NCBI GenBank assembly: GCA_026702745.1
Contig: JAPPBT010000068.1
Location: 47,549-111,548 of the forward strand
Source: Gemmatimonadota bacterium
GTDB taxonomy: Bacteria > JAAXHH01
Length of the DNA stretch: 64,000 bases
Direction: 5' to 3'
Part shown: positions 27,282 to 35,224 of the stretch, piece after piece
Layout: each line of letters begins with the position of its first letter
How positions within the stretch are numbered: position 1 is the stretch's first letter
The notes under the pieces: generated by a model
The model's input: only the letters and a program-made list of their open reading frames with translations
Database searches by the model: none
Told to the model about the DNA's origin: nothing
Translations under genes and position numbers: made by a program

Positions 27282-28783
27282 CAAGTGGTCCCACCATGGT
27301 CCGGGCTACCGCGTCGACCAGGCGGGGGAACCGCCGTCTCGTAGGGTATCGCCCCGGCTTCGTTCACTTCGTATCCGAACCGCTCCAGGTAATGGCCGGC
27401 GGGAAGCAGCGCGTCGCCCCGTCGGGCCATCTCTTGCTGCAACATGCCGTCCAGGCGGCATTGCAGGCCGGCATGTTCTTCCTGGCCGGCCAGGTTGGAC
27501 AGCTGGCAGGGATCCTCCCGGTTGTCGTACAACAGCCAGGGCCCGTCGAGATTGCGCACATAGGTGTGCCCGGCGGTTCGTATTCCCCGCCAGGGCTGGC
27601 CCCGGTATTCCGAGAAGGGCGCGATGCTCATGATGTAAGCGGCATCGTTGCCCGTAAAGGCCTCGCCCCGCACCGCCGGGGCGTGGTCCCGGCCCTCGCA
27701 GGTATCGGGGACCTCGATGCCCGCCAGGCCGAGGAGCGTCGGCATGATGTCCACCACGTTGAAGGGGGTGCCGATCCGGAGCCCCGCGTGCACCTGGCCC
27801 GCCTGCTCCGCGTGCACCTGGCCCGCCTGCTCCGCGTGCGCCTGGCCCGCCTGCTCCGCGTGCGCCTGGCCCGCCTTGCCCGCCTGCTCCGGGCAACACA
27901 TGACGAAGGGGACGCGGATGGACTCGTCCCAGGGGTGCTGCTTGCGCTGCCGGCCCTGCGACCCGAGCATGTCGCCGTGGTCCGAAGTATATACGAAAAC
28001 CGTTTCGTCCATCAGTCCCTGTTCTTCGAGGAAGCCGCCGAGCCGCGCCAACTGGTCGTCGAGGGCCGTGATATGCGCGTAGTAACCCGCCAGGTCGGTC
28101 CGGACGGGATCGGGACAGTTGGGACGCACCTCCACTTCTTCCGGCGGATACTGGTCAAGGTAGCGGCCGGGTACGGATTCGTAGGGATTATGCGGCGGTC
28201 CCCACGACAGCACCAGCGCGAAGGGCCGGTCGCTCGCCCGGTTCCGACTCCGGTCCCCCTCCCGGTCACGCCCCCGGGCGCGCAGGTATTCTATGGCCAG
28301 GGAGGTCTGCGCCTCCGCATCGTAGCCGTTCCAGTACAGCGGCGCGTCCGAATCCCGATAGTACAGCGAGTTCATGTAGTCGTGGGTACAGTTGCCCACC
28401 GCCCAGAAATCGAACCCCTGCCTGCGTGGACCGGGCGGCGTGTATCCGCTCCGGGAAGGACCGTCGAGATGCCATTTCCCGATGTAGGCCGTGTCGTAGC
28501 CCGCCGCGCGCAGGACCGTGGCCAGGGTCGGCCGGTCCGTCGGAAGCCGCACGTCGTTCATGAACATGCCCGTCGTCAACGGGTATTGGCCGGTCAGAAA
28601 GGCCGCCCGCCAGGGCGTGCAGACCGGGATGTTGGAGACCGCCAGGTCGAAGACGACCCCCTCGTCGGCCATGCGGTCCATGTACGGTGTCCGCACCTGG
28701 CGGCTGCCGCCGAAGCCGGTGCTGCACCATCGGTGCTGATCGCTGAACACGAACACGATATTCTTAGCGTGGTGTCCGGGCAT
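27281..28783 (-). CDS. Sulfatase with a CTPWR formylglycine motif
   Basis: 500-residue S1-family sulfatase: NIVFVFSDQHRWCSTG (metal Asp), SNIPVCTPWRAAFLTGQYP (Cys to formylglycine), GKWHLDG, SWGPPHNPY, and YTSDHGDMLGSQG for the metal site. The motif is C-T-P-W-R, not the classical C-x-P-S-R; the Cys, Pro and Arg needed by the formylglycine-generating enzyme are retained. ATG 28783 has AGGAG upstream. No signal peptide is visible. Around residues 300-335 an eight-residue repeat (AHAEQAGQ-like) encoded by 24-bp units interrupts the region before GTPFNVVDIMPTLL. It lies 17 nt after DUF4202 and 29 nt before the GNAT fusion. Confidence 0.94.
   Translation of the reverse strand: MPGHHAKNIVFVFSDQHRWCSTGFGGSRQVRTPYMDRMADEGVVFDLAVSNIPVCTPWRAAFLTGQYPLTTGMFMNDVRLPTDRPTLATVLRAAGYDTAYIGKWHLDGPSRSGYTPPGPRRQGFDFWAVGNCTHDYMNSLYYRDSDAPLYWNGYDAEAQTSLAIEYLRARGRDREGDRSRNRASDRPFALVLSWGPPHNPYESVPGRYLDQYPPEEVEVRPNCPDPVRTDLAGYYAHITALDDQLARLGGFLEEQGLMDETVFVYTSDHGDMLGSQGRQRKQHPWDESIRVPFVMCCPEQAGKAGQAHAEQAGQAHAEQAGQVHAEQAGQVHAGLRIGTPFNVVDIMPTLLGLAGIEVPDTCEGRDHAPAVRGEAFTGNDAAYIMSIAPFSEYRGQPWRGIRTAGHTYVRNLDGPWLLYDNREDPCQLSNLAGQEEHAGLQCRLDGMLQQEMARRGDALLPAGHYLERFGYEVNEAGAIPYETAVPPPGRRGSPDHGGTT
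27783..27885. repeat. 24-bp in-frame tandem repeat in the second sulfatase
   Basis: About four copies of a 24-bp unit (plus strand GCGTGCACCTGGCCCGCCTG plus CTCC) encode (E/Q)AGQ(A/V)HA octapeptides. It falls in a surface loop position, as with the 18-bp repeat of the first sulfatase. Confidence 0.85.
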
Positions 28784-28800
28784 GGATCATGGTCTCCTCA

Positions 28801-29394
28801 TCATGCTGCCCGGACCGCCCGGTCCAGCAACGACTTCAACGCGGGAGTGAAGTCTATTTTCTGCACCGCGTCCCGGCCCGCGGGCGACATCTTCTTCCAG
28901 GTCTTCGCCAGGATATCGACCAGTTTTTCGTCACTTTGCTTTTTCGCGAACTCGTGCAGATAGTGCCGGAGAAACACCAGGCAGGCGACGTCCTCAAGGG
29001 TCTGCGCCTCGGGGTCGGCCTTGAAGCGCTCTTTCCGGACGAGTGCCTGCACGCGCTCCACCAGGGCGCCGTCATAGCCGGCATCCCGCAGGATGGCGCC
29101 CGCGGTCTGGGCATGGTACCAGGCCAGTTCAGTGCGCCACTGCCGGTAGCCGAGCCGGCCCACGGGGAAATCGCCGCGGGGTATCTTCCACCGCTGGATG
29201 TGCTGGCAGCGCACGGCCAGCCGCAGCGCTTCCGACGCGCCGGGCGCCAGGTCTTCAAGGCAGGCCGACATCCGCAAGCCGTACAGGAGCGCCTTCGGCA
29301 TCGGCCGGCCGTCGACTTCTTCGGATTCCGGATCGGCGCCGTTCGCGGCGTCGATGCGTTCTATGGCATCGGTAAATCGATCATGGTCCATCAA
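28801..29394 (-). CDS. DUF4202 family protein
   Basis: 197-residue, largely helical protein matching DUF4202: RFTDAIERIDAANGADP at the start, LRLAVRCQHIQRWKIPR, GYRQWRTELAWYHA and FLRHYLHEFAKK. The conserved His/Glu pattern (CQHIQRW, YHAQTA) is compatible with a metal-binding helical bundle, but no activity is established. First gene of the DUF4202-sulfatase-GNAT operon. It follows a terminator that isolates it from the HTH gene. Confidence 0.85.
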   Translation of the reverse strand: MMDHDRFTDAIERIDAANGADPESEEVDGRPMPKALLYGLRMSACLEDLAPGASEALRLAVRCQHIQRWKIPRGDFPVGRLGYRQWRTELAWYHAQTAGAILRDAGYDGALVERVQALVRKERFKADPEAQTLEDVACLVFLRHYLHEFAKKQSDEKLVDILAKTWKKMSPAGRDAVQKIDFTPALKSLLDRAVRAA

Positions 29395-29431
29395 TCAAGT
29401 CGCTTTCACCATTCAGTCGCTTTCACCAAAA

Positions 29432-29466
29432 AAGCCGCCGGATGATGACTCCGGCGGCTTTTTCGT
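29432..29466 (-). terminator. Intrinsic terminator of the HTH gene (possibly bidirectional)
   Basis: A perfect 10-bp stem AAGCCGCCGG/CCGGCGGCTT (29432-29441 with 29451-29460) with a 9-nt loop is flanked by A-rich and T-rich runs on both sides. It lies 30 nt beyond the HTH stop and just before DUF4202. Confidence 0.85.
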
Positions 29467-29495
29467 AGTGGCATGAAGCGTTAAGGGATCGTGTT

Positions 29496-29924
29496 TCAGG
29501 CGGAAATGGCGAGCTGTTCGCTGTATTCCTGCGACTCGAACGACGGCTCGGCCGGTTGGAAATCGATGCCATGCCGGTCGCACAGCTTGCGCAGCTTGTT
29601 TACCGCGCCGCCGATGTGCTTTCCGCCCCGGCAGATCCCGAACAGGTGCTGGCTCACTACCCTGCGGGAGATACCCAGGATCTCCGCGGTCTCCTGCTGG
29701 GTCTTCTGGTAGATGAAATACAGCACCACAACCTCGCACTGTTTCTGGGTCAGATACTGGGAGAGGAAATCGTAGACCGCGTCGGCCAGTTCGTCCACAC
29801 GGTCTTCGCGCTGGTACCTGTGCACCCGATCCTCCCCCGTCTCGTACCAGATATTCGCTTCATTGGGATATTGCTCCAGGTCAACCTGGTCCAATCGGAT
29901 TTCCCAGAACTCTGGATTATACAT
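29496..29924 (-). CDS. Sigma-70 region 4-like helix-turn-helix regulator
   Basis: 142 residues. Central segment (about 58-95, LTQKQCEVVVLYFIYQKTQQ followed by ETAEILGISRRVVSQHLFG) is a classic region-4 type HTH. Region 2 is absent, so it is not a complete sigma factor; the acidic N-terminal third is of unknown fold. GGAGG lies 11 nt before the ATG. It is preceded by a 35-codon ORF and an intrinsic terminator and followed by its own terminator, so its expression may depend on readthrough. Likely a DNA-binding regulator; target unknown. Confidence 0.7.
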   Translation of the reverse strand: MYNPEFWEIRLDQVDLEQYPNEANIWYETGEDRVHRYQREDRVDELADAVYDFLSQYLTQKQCEVVVLYFIYQKTQQETAEILGISRRVVSQHLFGICRGGKHIGGAVNKLRKLCDRHGIDFQPAEPSFESQEYSEQLAISA

Positions 29925-29961
29925 GAAGTGATTCTACCTCCGGTTCGATTCGTTCAAGGAC

Positions 29962-29993
29962 AAAAAAAACACCGCGTGACGTAGGTCTCGCGG
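29962..29993 (-). terminator. Intrinsic terminator/attenuator between the 35-codon ORF and the HTH gene
   Basis: Minus strand: stem CCGCG...CGCGG (29993-29989 with 29976-29972), an A.A mismatch, inner stem GAC/GTC and loop CTAC, followed directly by a T-rich tail (TGTTTTTTTT). It starts 42 nt after the small ORF's stop and ends 37 nt before the HTH start, an arrangement typical of an attenuator or a small-gene terminator. Confidence 0.75.
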
Positions 29994-30035
29994 CTCCGGA
30001 GGACGTGCGTCAGTTCCCCTGATCGGGTCCGGGAC

Positions 30036-30143
30036 TCAGGGAATGCCCCAACAACACTCCGGAGACGAGAACGGCGTGCCTGCGTCAGAGACGAAGGTCT
30101 TCGGACGCGCGATGGACCGCGCTGCAAGGTATCTTCCTGCCAT
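30036..30143 (-). CDS. 35-residue peptide with ideal ribosome binding site (hypothetical; leader or signalling peptide)
   Basis: Not a recognised family. The minus strand reads AAAGGAGG, seven bases, ATG at 30143, then 35 codons ending TGA at 30036. The peptide starts MAGRYLAARSIARPK (basic) and ends SSPECCWGIP with adjacent cysteines. It is followed by an intrinsic terminator and then the HTH gene. It could be an attenuator leader peptide, a secreted or modified peptide, or a chance ORF; the near-perfect ribosome site argues against chance. Confidence 0.5.
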   Translation of the reverse strand: MAGRYLAARSIARPKTFVSDAGTPFSSPECCWGIP

Positions 30144-30265
30144 TTTGATGCCTCCTTTGGTGGGATTCAACCCGGGGAGGACGGTCGAAACGAACTGCTG
30201 TGGTCATCGAGCCGTCCATGGTTTCTGCGTACTGTGTTCCCGCGGGTGCGACGACGGTATCTACA

Positions 30266-30306
30266 TATATACATTACGGATGCACTTATATACACTCTGT
30301 GTGCAC
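30266..30306. repeat. Two 20-bp direct repeats spaced 21 bp, upstream of the 35-codon ORF
   Basis: TATATACA-N8-GCAC occurs at 30266-30285 and 30287-30306, on the same face of the helix. This AT-rich stretch lies about 120-165 bp upstream of the small ORF and 70 bp beyond the end of the PfkB-like gene. Likely a regulator binding site or a duplicated promoter; I see no clean -35/-10 pair. The rest of 29925-30373 shows nothing further. Confidence 0.6.
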
Positions 30307-30373
30307 TTTTTCTTCGATTCAATCGCAAAAAAACGAAAATGGCAGGATCCGCGTTCGATCCGCTTCCGTCTGG

Positions 30374-31372
30374 CTAACGCCGGAGCCCCGATCCGGTTCC
30401 CTCGATCTGTGCTTCAAGGTCGTCCCGGGTGAACCAGTTAAGCGGACCGGGAATGGAACAGGAAAGCGCGGCGGCGGCATTGCCGAACTGCACGGCGGAA
30501 CGGTTGCAGCCCTCCAGGCAGCCGAGGAGAAAACCCGCCGCGAAAGCGCCCAGTGCTCCATCGGTATCGACCACCCTGATCTCCCCCGACCGCTCCTCGA
30601 AGGTCTCTCCCGATGGGGAAACCGCGACGGAAGCCCAGACCGCGGCCCCCTCGGCGGTCAGGCGGTGCTCCACGACCGCCACGTGCTTCGAATCGAACCG
30701 GCTGCGCGCCAGGTCGGCCGCCGCCGCCAGCGGACCTTCGAAATCCCAGATCGTCTCCAGGGCTCTTCGGGTCGTCATGACGACGCCCGCGGATTCCACG
30801 AGGCCAAGCACGCTCGCGCCGACCGCGGCGTCGAGACGCGCCCCTTCCGTAACGTCCAGCAGGATACTGACCGGGTGGTCCGCGGCCCTGGAGTATTCAA
30901 GGGCGGATTGCAGCCGGCCGGCGTTCGCGTCGACGAGCATGGGCGCCGTGAGATCGAGGTGAAGAACGGCCGTGTCGCGGGCCGCGGCCCAGTCCACCGT
31001 ACCGGGAGGGGCAGCACGAAAAGCGGTACCCTCCATGTCGTACCAGTACCGGGCCGGCCGGGGCGCGCTGCCCGTCTCGGCGTAGCACAGCCCGGTGCGG
31101 CCACCGGGCACGCGGACCACGTGCCGGGTGTCCACGCCGTGCTCCCGGACCTTATTGACGAGCTTCATGCCCAGGGGCGTGTCGCCCACGGCGGAAAGCC
31201 AGGCCGTGCGCAGACCAAGCCTTGCGAGACCGACTGCAGCCTCCAGCGCGCCGCCGGACACGGCCGCATCGAAACCGCCGGACTGCTCGAACCGCTCCCG
31301 CCCCCTCGGGGTAAGGCAAAGAAAACCTTCGCCCCAGGTCACCACGTCATACTTTTTTCCACGCTCCCTCAT
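30374..31372 (-). CDS. PfkB/ribokinase-fold protein lacking the catalytic Asp (probable pseudokinase)
   Basis: 332 residues with the sugar-kinase fold: VVTWGEGFLCLTPRG at the start, GLARLGLRTAWLSAVGDTPLGMKLV and GVDTRHVV as in KdgK-like PfkB enzymes. The C-terminal anion-hole/catalytic motif, normally DTTGAGDAF, reads DTDGALGAF, so the catalytic base Asp is Gly. The N-terminal substrate motif (GG..xNVA) is also altered (SGGALEAAVG). It may be inactive or repurposed. It begins MRERG, homologous to the minicistrons that precede it, and is the last gene after eno-ftsB-recO. Confidence 0.75.
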   Translation of the reverse strand: MRERGKKYDVVTWGEGFLCLTPRGRERFEQSGGFDAAVSGGALEAAVGLARLGLRTAWLSAVGDTPLGMKLVNKVREHGVDTRHVVRVPGGRTGLCYAETGSAPRPARYWYDMEGTAFRAAPPGTVDWAAARDTAVLHLDLTAPMLVDANAGRLQSALEYSRAADHPVSILLDVTEGARLDAAVGASVLGLVESAGVVMTTRRALETIWDFEGPLAAAADLARSRFDSKHVAVVEHRLTAEGAAVWASVAVSPSGETFEERSGEIRVVDTDGALGAFAAGFLLGCLEGCNRSAVQFGNAAAALSCSIPGPLNWFTRDDLEAQIEGTGSGLRR

Positions 31373-31439
31373 GGCCTGCGCTCCCTCATGGCTTGCGGTC
31401 CCTCATGGCTTGCGGTCCCTCATGGCTTGCGCTCCCGTC
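31370..31439 (-). repeat. 17-bp tandem repeat forming a chain of overlapping minicistrons between recO and the PfkB-like gene
   Basis: On the minus strand, ATGAGGGACCGCAAGCC is repeated with ATGs at 31423, 31406, 31389 and 31372. The recO TGA overlaps the first ATG (ATGA). Each of the first three ATGs opens a six-codon frame (MRDRKP, MRDRKP, MRERRP) whose TGA overlaps the next ATG; the fourth ATG starts the PfkB-like protein (MRERG...). Each unit also carries AGGGA/GAGGGAG as a possible ribosome site. Confidence 0.9.
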
Positions 31440-32205
31440 CGTCCTCCTCGATCGACTCCAGGAATTTCAGTGACTTCAACTCCCGTCCGTCGTCCATCTG
31501 GTACAGGTAGAAGGCGCGCATGACACGCTGGATCTCCCGGCGCGACGTCCCGACGGGTTTGAGCCGGGGCAGATGCTCCAGCGGCATTTCGCGCACACGG
31601 GCGAGCAACCGGGTGGTACCCAGGGAGAGTTGCATGGCCTCGCCGTCCTGCGCCTGGCAGTTCCGGCAGAGGATCCCGCCCAGAGACGGGCTGAATCGGA
31701 CCGAGGCTTCCTCCGGGCACTCCCCGCAACCCAGGCAGGCGGTGAACTCCGGACCGGTGCCGTAGACGTCGGCAAATTCTATCTGAAAGCGCCAAAACAG
31801 CATTTCGCATGCGTCCGCGGACAGCTGGTCGATGGCTTCCAGTGTACGTAAGATCAGTCCGAAGAGTTGCTCACCGGGTTCTTCGCCGAGGACGAGCCGG
31901 TTCACCAGTTCACAGACAGCACTGGCATAGCCCACCTTCGTGAGATCTTCCCCGATCCGCCTGAAGTACGGTCCCGCCTCGACCTTCGAAAGATGCTGCA
32001 GTTCACGGTTCTCGCGATGGTTGTACGATACGGTGATTACGCACAGCGGTTGCAGCGAGGACGCCATCCTGCTTTTCGGACGCCGCGCCCCGCGGGCCAC
32101 GAGCTTCACCTTTCCGAATGCCCGCGCGTAGACCGTGACCAGGAGGCTGGTATCCCCCAGCGGGATTCGGTTCAATACGATGGCTTCCGAGGATCGTATG
32201 GCCAT
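31420..32205 (-). CDS. recO: DNA repair protein RecO
   Basis: 261-residue recombination mediator acting with RecR to load RecA on SSB-coated DNA. N-terminal OB fold (SSEAIVLNRIPLGDTSLLVTV, FGKVKLVARGARRPKS) and the central zinc ribbon (CLGCGE...GGILCRNCQ, about 155-185) are present. The C-terminus ends GRERKP inside a 17-bp repeat array. It lies 34 nt after the ftsB-like gene in the eno cluster and its stop overlaps the first minicistron start. Confidence 0.94.
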   Translation of the reverse strand: MAIRSSEAIVLNRIPLGDTSLLVTVYARAFGKVKLVARGARRPKSRMASSLQPLCVITVSYNHRENRELQHLSKVEAGPYFRRIGEDLTKVGYASAVCELVNRLVLGEEPGEQLFGLILRTLEAIDQLSADACEMLFWRFQIEFADVYGTGPEFTACLGCGECPEEASVRFSPSLGGILCRNCQAQDGEAMQLSLGTTRLLARVREMPLEHLPRLKPVGTSRREIQRVMRAFYLYQMDDGRELKSLKFLESIEEDGRERKP

Positions 32206-32239
32206 GAGGAGGCCCGCTGGTTCCCGGGAGGAAACCGTT

Positions 32240-32716
32240 TCAGCGGCCGGGATCGGACGTCCTGGCTTCGGTGGAATCCGCTTCGACAGAATCCGCTTCG
32301 GCGGAATCCGTTTCCGCGGGGAATCGGTATATCAACTCGTCTTCCCGGACCATGCCGTGTTCCTCCCGGGCACGCCTCTCCAGCTCGAAGCGCGTCCGGT
32401 CGTCCGTCTCGGCATCGCCTTCCAGCAGTTCCAGTTCGCCGATCTGAACGCGCTCCCTGGATTCCAGTTCCTTCAGGTCGGCCTGCAGCCGGGATCGCTG
32501 CTCCCTGAGTTTCCACATGTTGTACCATCCGTAACTGCCGCCGATATAGACGTAGCCGAATACGACGGCGATCACGCCGAGGACGATCCACCTCAGCCGG
32601 GTCCGCTTCCTGGACCGCCGGCGCCGGCCGGCCGCAAACCCCCTCGAGGGATCGGGCGCCGCCGAAGCATCGGACGCCGCCGAGTCATCGGATTGGAAAG
32701 GTCCCTTATCTGCCAT
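32240..32716 (-). CDS. FtsB/DivIC-family septum formation initiator
   Basis: 158 residues: an Asp/Ser/Ala-rich cytoplasmic tail, basic stop-transfer (GRRRRSRKRTRLR), one transmembrane helix (about 43-62), a coiled coil (LREQRSRLQADLKELESRE) and the family's RRAREEHGMVREDELIYRF. Such proteins join FtsL/FtsQ at the divisome. It lies 14 nt after eno, the order seen in many bacteria, which supports the call. The C-terminus carries a five-residue repeat (DSAEA/DSVEA/DSTEA) encoded by 15-bp units. Confidence 0.88.
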   Translation of the reverse strand: MADKGPFQSDDSAASDASAAPDPSRGFAAGRRRRSRKRTRLRWIVLGVIAVVFGYVYIGGSYGWYNMWKLREQRSRLQADLKELESRERVQIGELELLEGDAETDDRTRFELERRAREEHGMVREDELIYRFPAETDSAEADSVEADSTEARTSDPGR

Positions 32717-32730
32717 GGGCCGTGCTCTGC

Positions 32731-34059
<1,329 letters not shown>

Positions 34060-34117
34060 TCAACCGCTCCATATGTTAACGGCTCCGGACCATGCGTCAA
34101 GGACAAGACGGAAAGGG

Positions 34118-35224
34118 TCAAGGGGATTGGTCTTCCGGTGTCTGAAGTTCCCTGAGCTGGCGGGTCACCCGGGCCAGTTCGATCAGCATTTCCTCCATGC
34201 GCGCCGCGTATTCTCCGGGGTCCTCCTGGTCCTTACGGGCCCTGAGGTCATCGATCAGCCAACGCAGTTCCTCTATGCGCGCCTGCAGCGCCTGCCCGCC
34301 GGGCGGCACGGTCCCGGCGGTGGCTTCCGGTCCGCCTGGCCCGCGTCCGAAGTATATCCTGCCGGACAGCGTCCCATCCGTACCGCCGGGTCCCGGTTCC
34401 CGGGTACCCCGCCCGTCGCCATTGTCGTCCAGCAGGGCATGCTCGGTAGCCAGCAACCCCTGGCCTACGTACCACTCCGCGGTCCTGTTCCTCGCGAAGA
34501 TAAAGGACTCCAGCACGGAGACCCGCCCGTCCTTGTCCAGGTCGCCCGCCTGCGCTTTCAGTGCGTCGAGCAGGTGTTCCGGGAAGACCGTGGACAGCCG
34601 TTCGGCGCCGCTCTTGGTTGCCGTTACGATTACGCGGCCGGGACCGCTGAGCGCGTCGATGAACGGGGCGCTGGAACTCGCTCCGTTCACCACGACCGTG
34701 TATCGGGCTCCGATCTCATCGAGCGCGTCACGGAGCGTGTCCGCCGTCAGGTCGGGGCCGGGTATGTTCAGTCTGGCGCCCGTGCCCGTGGCGCTGCCAT
34801 GGCCGATCAGCAGGACGAACAGATCGTCGTTGGGACGCACCATGCGCGCCAGCTCGGTCAGGGCAGCTCGGATCTCCTCGAGTGTGGACTTCACAGCAGG
34901 GGGGCCGCCCGCGGCGTCCGGGTCTTCGACCAGCAGGAACAACCGGTCTTCCGGGTAACCATGTTCGGTCTTCAATACCTCGTAGAATCCGCGCGCCCAG
35001 GCCAGATGCTGTTCCACGTACTTCGTCTCGCCGCCGAGACCCGCGATGACCAGCCCGTATCGCACGCCCGACGACGGTCCCGCGGGTTTCATTTCCTGAG
35101 GACCGACCGCATGAGCCGGCAACAGCCCCAAGGACAGCAGGCAAGCGGACAGCAGGCAAGCGGACAGCATGCTCGCGGACAGCATGCTCGCGGCCATACA
35201 TGGGGCCAGGTTGACCAGGCCCAT
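34118..35224 (-). CDS. Secreted C13/caspase-like fold protein with EF-hand-like loops, catalytic Cys missing
   Basis: 368 residues, starting at 35224 where the ATG shares its A with the upstream stop (TGATG). The signal peptide core is a five-residue repeat (SMLSASMLSACLLSACLLS) encoded by 15-bp units. The fold resembles legumain/caspase-type peptidases: RYGLVIAGLGGE, LFLLVEDPDA, then VLLIGHGSATG with the expected His. The strand that should end with the catalytic Cys reads VVVNGASSSAPF, with no Cys, so proteolysis is doubtful. DLDKDGRVSVLE is a good EF-hand-type calcium loop; LDDNGDGRGTRE may be another. Translationally coupled to the VWA protein. Confidence 0.65.
   Translation of the reverse strand: MGLVNLAPCMAASMLSASMLSACLLSACLLSLGLLPAHAVGPQEMKPAGPSSGVRYGLVIAGLGGETKYVEQHLAWARGFYEVLKTEHGYPEDRLFLLVEDPDAAGGPPAVKSTLEEIRAALTELARMVRPNDDLFVLLIGHGSATGTGARLNIPGPDLTADTLRDALDEIGARYTVVVNGASSSAPFIDALSGPGRVIVTATKSGAERLSTVFPEHLLDALKAQAGDLDKDGRVSVLESFIFARNRTAEWYVGQGLLATEHALLDDNGDGRGTREPGPGGTDGTLSGRIYFGRGPGGPEATAGTVPPGGQALQARIEELRWLIDDLRARKDQEDPGEYAARMEEMLIELARVTRQLRELQTPEDQSP

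Noticed and set aside
30043..30432. 129-codon plus-strand frame in the gap between the HTH and PfkB-like genes
   Set aside because: No ribosome site, reads through AT-rich repeats, and overlaps the better-supported minus-strand 35-codon ORF.
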